Position numbers and translations under genes: made by a program. Shown one piece after another: positions 34,604-37,532 of a stretch of 37,532 bases of DNA. Position 1 is the stretch's first letter. Each line of letters starts with the position of its first letter. The notes beneath the pieces were generated by a model that saw only the letters and a list, made by a program, of their open reading frames with translations, had not been told where the DNA came from and searched no databases. Source of the stretch: CAZTDD01 sp964612675 (lineage in GTDB: Bacteria > Hinthialibacterota > Hinthialibacteria > Hinthialibacterales > JAKPRU01); assembly GCA_964612675.1 (NCBI GenBank), contig CAZTDD010000067.1, forward strand, positions 1-37,532, in the 5' to 3' direction.

Positions 34604-35961
34604 CTATCGAGCAAACCCACGACGGTCTGCTTCACGGTTCGATTCTCCGTGCCGTGATGCGCCTGGCCCTCCCAGTCATGGGAGGGATGCTTCTCCAAAC
34701 CACGTTCAACCTGGTTGATATCTGGTGGGTGGCGCACCTCGGGGCGGCATCGGTTGCGGGCATATCGGCCTCCGGTTTTGTGGTGTGGGCGGTGTTCGCG
34801 CTTTGTGGGATGGTGGGAATCGGCGTGAACGCCATGGTCGCGCGATTTGCCGGTGCTCGCTGGCCGGAGGAAGCGACACGGGTTGCGGTTCAAGGATTGA
34901 TTCTGGCTGCTTTGATTTCGCTGGTCATCGGTGCCGCCGGGTTGATCTTTCGACATCAGCTCTTCGACTTGATGCAGACACGCGAGGAGGTAACCCAGGC
35001 TGGGTTACGCTATCTGTCGGTTGTTTTTGCGGGGGCGCCGGTGTTGTTTCTTCATTTTACAGTGAATGCGATTTTTCGCGGTGTCGGGGACACATTAACT
35101 CCCTTGAAGATTCTCGGATTTGCAGTGGGCATCAATATGATTGCCGACCCGCTTCTGATCTTTGGTGTGGGGCCGTTTCCTCGTTTGGAGGAGGCTGGGG
35201 CGGGAGTTTCGACCGTGCTTTCACGCATGATTGCTTTGATTCTCGGCTTATATTGTCTTTACAAGGGACGCGGGAATCGCCGTTTGGATTGGCAAGGTAT
35301 TACATTCCGATTTGTGCCAAAGATGTGGATTCGGATTCTGCGGATCGGTGTTCCTGCATCGACGAGCGGTTTTCTTTTTTGTGTGGTCTATGTACTCCTG
35401 ACGCGGACTACCGCATGGTTCGGTACGGAGGCTGTGGCCGCGTTGGGGCTTGGGCACCGGATTGAGTCGTTTGCGTATGTGATCGCCGTCGGGTTATCGA
35501 CTGCGGCGGCGACACTGGTGGGGCAGAATCTGGGGGCGGGGCAGCCGCAGCGTGCGAGTCGATGCGCCTGGACGACTGCCGGGATTTCCTCCGCGTTCAT
35601 GGCCGTATTCGTCGTCCTGTATTTTAGCGTCCCCAATACACTGATTTCCCTTTTTATTTCCGATTCGCTGGTGATTGAAATGGGGGCTCTCTATTTATGG
35701 GTGATCGCTTTCAGTCAGATTTTTGATGGTATCGCGTTGGCGATTGAAGGCAGTTTCAGCGGAGCAGGGGATACGATTCCACCAATGGTGATCAACATGC
35801 CGCTTCATCTGGCCCGTTTGCCCATCGCTAGTCTCTTGGCTATCACTTTGGACTGGGGCATTATCGGCGTGTGGTGGGCGATTTCGGCGACATCTATCGT
35901 CAAATGCCTTCTTCTTACCGTGTGGTTCTTGCGTGGAAGATGGAAACTCAAGAGGGTTTGA
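34600..35961 (+). CDS. MATE-family efflux transporter
   Basis: A 453-residue inner-membrane protein with about twelve hydrophobic helices, typical of the MATE family that exports cationic drugs or metabolites using Na+ or H+. The N-terminus shows ALPVMGGMLLQTTFNLVDIWWV and the second half repeats the pattern (RIGVPASTSGFLFCVVYVLL...AVAALGLGHRIESF). The GTG at 34600 overlaps the upstream stop. What it exports is unknown; gene order suggests a link to the oxidoreductase. Confidence 0.92.
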   Translation: MTIEQTHDGLLHGSILRAVMRLALPVMGGMLLQTTFNLVDIWWVAHLGAASVAGISASGFVVWAVFALCGMVGIGVNAMVARFAGARWPEEATRVAVQGLILAALISLVIGAAGLIFRHQLFDLMQTREEVTQAGLRYLSVVFAGAPVLFLHFTVNAIFRGVGDTLTPLKILGFAVGINMIADPLLIFGVGPFPRLEEAGAGVSTVLSRMIALILGLYCLYKGRGNRRLDWQGITFRFVPKMWIRILRIGVPASTSGFLFCVVYVLLTRTTAWFGTEAVAALGLGHRIESFAYVIAVGLSTAAATLVGQNLGAGQPQRASRCAWTTAGISSAFMAVFVVLYFSVPNTLISLFISDSLVIEMGALYLWVIAFSQIFDGIALAIEGSFSGAGDTIPPMVINMPLHLARLPIASLLAITLDWGIIGVWWAISATSIVKCLLLTVWFLRGRWKLKRV

Positions 35962-36046
35962 CACGATAGAGAAGCGATGCCCAAGCAGACCGGGTACGGT
36001 GTTGCGGACAATGCGGCACGGATCGAAGGCGCAAGGAGGACTGACT

Positions 36047-37180
36047 GTGAAGAACATTGTATTTATCTGTGCGATCGCAATTACAGCGCTTATGGTTCCT
36101 GTTTCCGAGCCGGCAGGCGCATCTTCCGACGATATGCCGTCAGCGAAGGTGCATGCTTTCTATTACCCATGGTATGGCAATCCGGATACGGACGGTTCGT
36201 GGTATCAGTGGAACCACCATATTGTCGCGGGGGGGGGCTTCACCGGAGGCAGGTATTCTCCTCCGGAAGACATCGGCTCGAATTTTTATCCCGCCTTGGG
36301 GTGTACCAGTTCGAACTCGGAAACCGATCTCAAGGCCCACATGGAAAACTTAGTGACAGCCGGCGTGGGTGTGATTACATTGTCGTGGTGGGGGCGAGAG
36401 ACGTTCACGGATAAGGCGGTGTCAAGAATCCTCGAAGTGGCCGCGAAGCACGGCATCCAAATCAATTTCCACGTCGAGCCGTACCCCGGCAGAAGTGCGC
36501 TCTCCGTCAAGTCGGACATCGAGTACATCCTCCGCAACTATGGTTCGTCTAAGGCCTTTTATCGGTATTCGTCAAGCGACCCGAAACAAACAAAATCAAA
36601 AGGACTCCCGATGTTCTATGTGTACGACTCGTATCTCATCGAGCCCAGTGAATGGGCGAAAGTCTTGAGTCCGTCCGGAGAACACACGCTCCGCAACACA
36701 CCCAACGATGCGATTGTGATCGGTCTCTATGTGAAAGAGGGGCACGATACATTCATGGAGGACGGTTGTTTCGATGGCTTTTATACGTACTTCGCCACCG
36801 AGGGATTTACGTACGGATCGACATCGAAAAACTGGCCGGACATGGCGGCGTGGGCCGAGTCGCACGACAAACTGTTTATTCCCAGCGTAGGACCGGGCTA
36901 TGACGACACACGTATTCGCCCGTGGAACACCCGAAATCAGCGGGGCCGACGGAATGGAGACTATTACGATGAGATGTTCCGTGCGGCGATCGCTGTGGAG
37001 CCGGAAATCATCTCCATTACTTCTTTCAATGAGTGGCACGAAGGTACTCAGATCGAGCCCGCCGTGCCCAAAAAGATTGAGGACTACACTTATCTCGATT
37101 ATGCCCCACGCGCGCCCGACTACTACCTCCACCGGACTCGGCATTGGGTGAATCGTTACCTGGGGGCGAGCGCCAACTGA
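36047..37180 (+). CDS. GH99 endo-alpha-1,2-mannosidase-like enzyme, secreted
   Basis: A 377-residue protein. The GTG at 36047 is chosen because AAGGAGGA lies six bases upstream and it opens a signal peptide (MKNIVFICAIAITAL... ending near EPAGA-SS); the frame extends upstream to 35933 but those 38 residues do not resemble a secreted start. GH99 enzymes cut internal alpha-1,2-mannose linkages, releasing Glc-Man or Man-Man units. The catalytic pair is present as Glu329 and Glu332 in FNEWHEGTQIE. Further family segments are FYYPWYGNPDTDG, VEPYPGR, FYVYDSYLIEPSEWAKVL, FYTYFATEGFTYGS and FIPSVGPGYDDTRIRPWN. The last several are remarkably close to the animal enzyme (MANEA). Confidence 0.93.
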   Translation: MKNIVFICAIAITALMVPVSEPAGASSDDMPSAKVHAFYYPWYGNPDTDGSWYQWNHHIVAGGGFTGGRYSPPEDIGSNFYPALGCTSSNSETDLKAHMENLVTAGVGVITLSWWGRETFTDKAVSRILEVAAKHGIQINFHVEPYPGRSALSVKSDIEYILRNYGSSKAFYRYSSSDPKQTKSKGLPMFYVYDSYLIEPSEWAKVLSPSGEHTLRNTPNDAIVIGLYVKEGHDTFMEDGCFDGFYTYFATEGFTYGSTSKNWPDMAAWAESHDKLFIPSVGPGYDDTRIRPWNTRNQRGRRNGDYYDEMFRAAIAVEPEIISITSFNEWHEGTQIEPAVPKKIEDYTYLDYAPRAPDYYLHRTRHWVNRYLGASAN

Positions 37181-37218
37181 GGTCGGGGTAGTCCAAGCCC
37201 GCGCGAGAATTGATTATT

Positions 37219-37266
37219 CGACAGAACCACCTTGATGTTCTGTCGGGATGTCTTCTGACATTTTTT
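37219..37266 (+). terminator. Probable terminator after the GH99 gene
   Basis: A perfect 9-bp hairpin CGACAGAAC/GTTCTGTCG (37219-37245) is followed by a short ATGTC-TTCT-GACAT hairpin and a run of Ts (37262-37266). The first stem has no T-run of its own. The rest of 37181-37444 shows no gene. Confidence 0.5.
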
Positions 37267-37420
37267 GCTTTCTGTTACACGCAGACAGCGCGCATGAAGA
37301 AACCGGCGGCCGCTCAACCGCCTATTGACTACCTATCCTAGAAACCTCAGAATGATCTCAACACTCACTGAACGACACGAATACACAACCGGATGGGTGT
37401 GCGACATAGAAGTGGGGGAA

Positions 37421-37450
37421 TTGTGGATTCTCTTTTTTTTGTGGTATTAT
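37421..37450 (+). promoter_or_regulatory. Predicted promoter for the gene at the window end
   Basis: TTGTGG (37421-37426) and TATTAT (37445-37450) are separated by 18 bases. The palindrome described next overlaps the -10 element and the likely start of transcription. Confidence 0.55.
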
Positions 37451-37476
37451 CGGACAGTAGTATATACTGTCCGATA
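37448..37476. promoter_or_regulatory. Perfect 12+12 palindrome, probable operator
   Basis: TATCGGACAGTA and TACTGTCCGATA are perfect complements separated by five bases (GTATA). The palindrome overlaps the -10 box and ends 14 bases before the ATG, the expected position of an operator bound by a dimeric repressor. A chance perfect match of this length at this spot is very unlikely. Confidence 0.75.
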
Positions 37477-37490
37477 TGGAGGAAAGTCCA

Positions 37491-37532
37491 ATGACTCGAC
37501 TCGAAGTCCTTGAAAAAAAGCGCGAGGGCGTG
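37491..37532 (+). CDS. Start of a gene, possibly a nucleotidyltransferase-type antitoxin (partial)
   Basis: Only the first 14 codons are in the window: MTRLEVLEKKREGV. The ATG follows a good GGAGGA site (37478-37483). The short text resembles the N-terminal helix of small nucleotidyltransferase (MNT) proteins that pair with HEPN toxins, typically starting M-R-E-L-L--KR-E. The operator-like palindrome upstream would fit an autoregulated toxin-antitoxin unit. With 14 residues this is a guess about family. Confidence 0.4.
   Translation, partial: MTRLEVLEKKREGV

Noticed and set aside
37325..37513. 62-codon frame across the final promoter
   Set aside because: It runs through the palindrome and promoter and has no ribosome site; the ATG at 37491 in another frame has one.

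Overview
The window is about 37.5 kb of bacterial chromosome carrying roughly 27 complete protein genes, one tRNA and the first codons of one more gene. Gene starts have clear Shine-Dalgarno sites (AGGAGG type), ATG and GTG are both used as starts, and there are several 4-base stop/start overlaps. Secreted proteins carry classical signal peptides, and there is one lipoprotein. The lineage cannot be fixed from sequence alone. Large secreted proteins with Pro/Thr-rich linkers, GLUG, WD40-like and FG-GAP modules, beta-helix proteins and short palindromic repeats between genes suggest an uncultured Gram-negative-type phylum (Sumerlaeota or Hydrogenedentes would fit; this is an inference). No prophage, transposase, integrase or CRISPR array was seen.

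Layout. 1-1650: palindromic repeats and a small secreted protein with an internal duplication. 1652-9652: a giant secreted protein of 2666 residues: an astacin-type metalloprotease, three GLUG blocks, a WD40-like region, Pro/Thr linkers and FG-GAP repeats. 9807-17286: housekeeping genes, namely DAHP synthase, rsmD-coaD, rpmF-plsX and fabD-fabG-acpP-fabF. fabH, usually found between plsX and fabD, is missing; a 322-base gap holding two palindromic repeats lies there instead. 17427-20875: a YdjM/DUF457-like membrane protein, an unknown membrane-anchored protein, a lone sugar-type binding protein and a CgeB-like glycosyltransferase. 21595-25780: a PhoR-like sensor kinase, a small lipoprotein, a Trm112-like zinc protein and a secreted beta-helix protein. 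26011-28075: a CAU tRNA directly followed by a LOG-family gene, then a secreted alpha/beta hydrolase with TPR-like repeats. 28190-32617 (minus strand): yjbQ, a PAS/GAF hybrid sensor kinase, a single-domain response regulator and glgC, closely spaced. 32907-37180: an unknown protein, a Gfo/Idh/MocA oxidoreductase overlapping a MATE transporter, and a GH99 endo-alpha-mannosidase strikingly like the animal enzyme. 37445-37532: a promoter overlapped by a perfect 12+12 palindrome, then the start of a gene that may be a nucleotidyltransferase-type antitoxin.

How the genes work together. The fatty-acid cluster links phospholipid entry (PlsX), malonyl loading (FabD), reduction (FabG), the carrier (AcpP) and elongation (FabF). 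The secreted protease, hydrolase, beta-helix protein and GH99 enzyme suggest a life that uses external proteins and glycans. The kinase-regulator pair next to glgC may tie a sensed signal to glycogen synthesis, but only gene order supports that.
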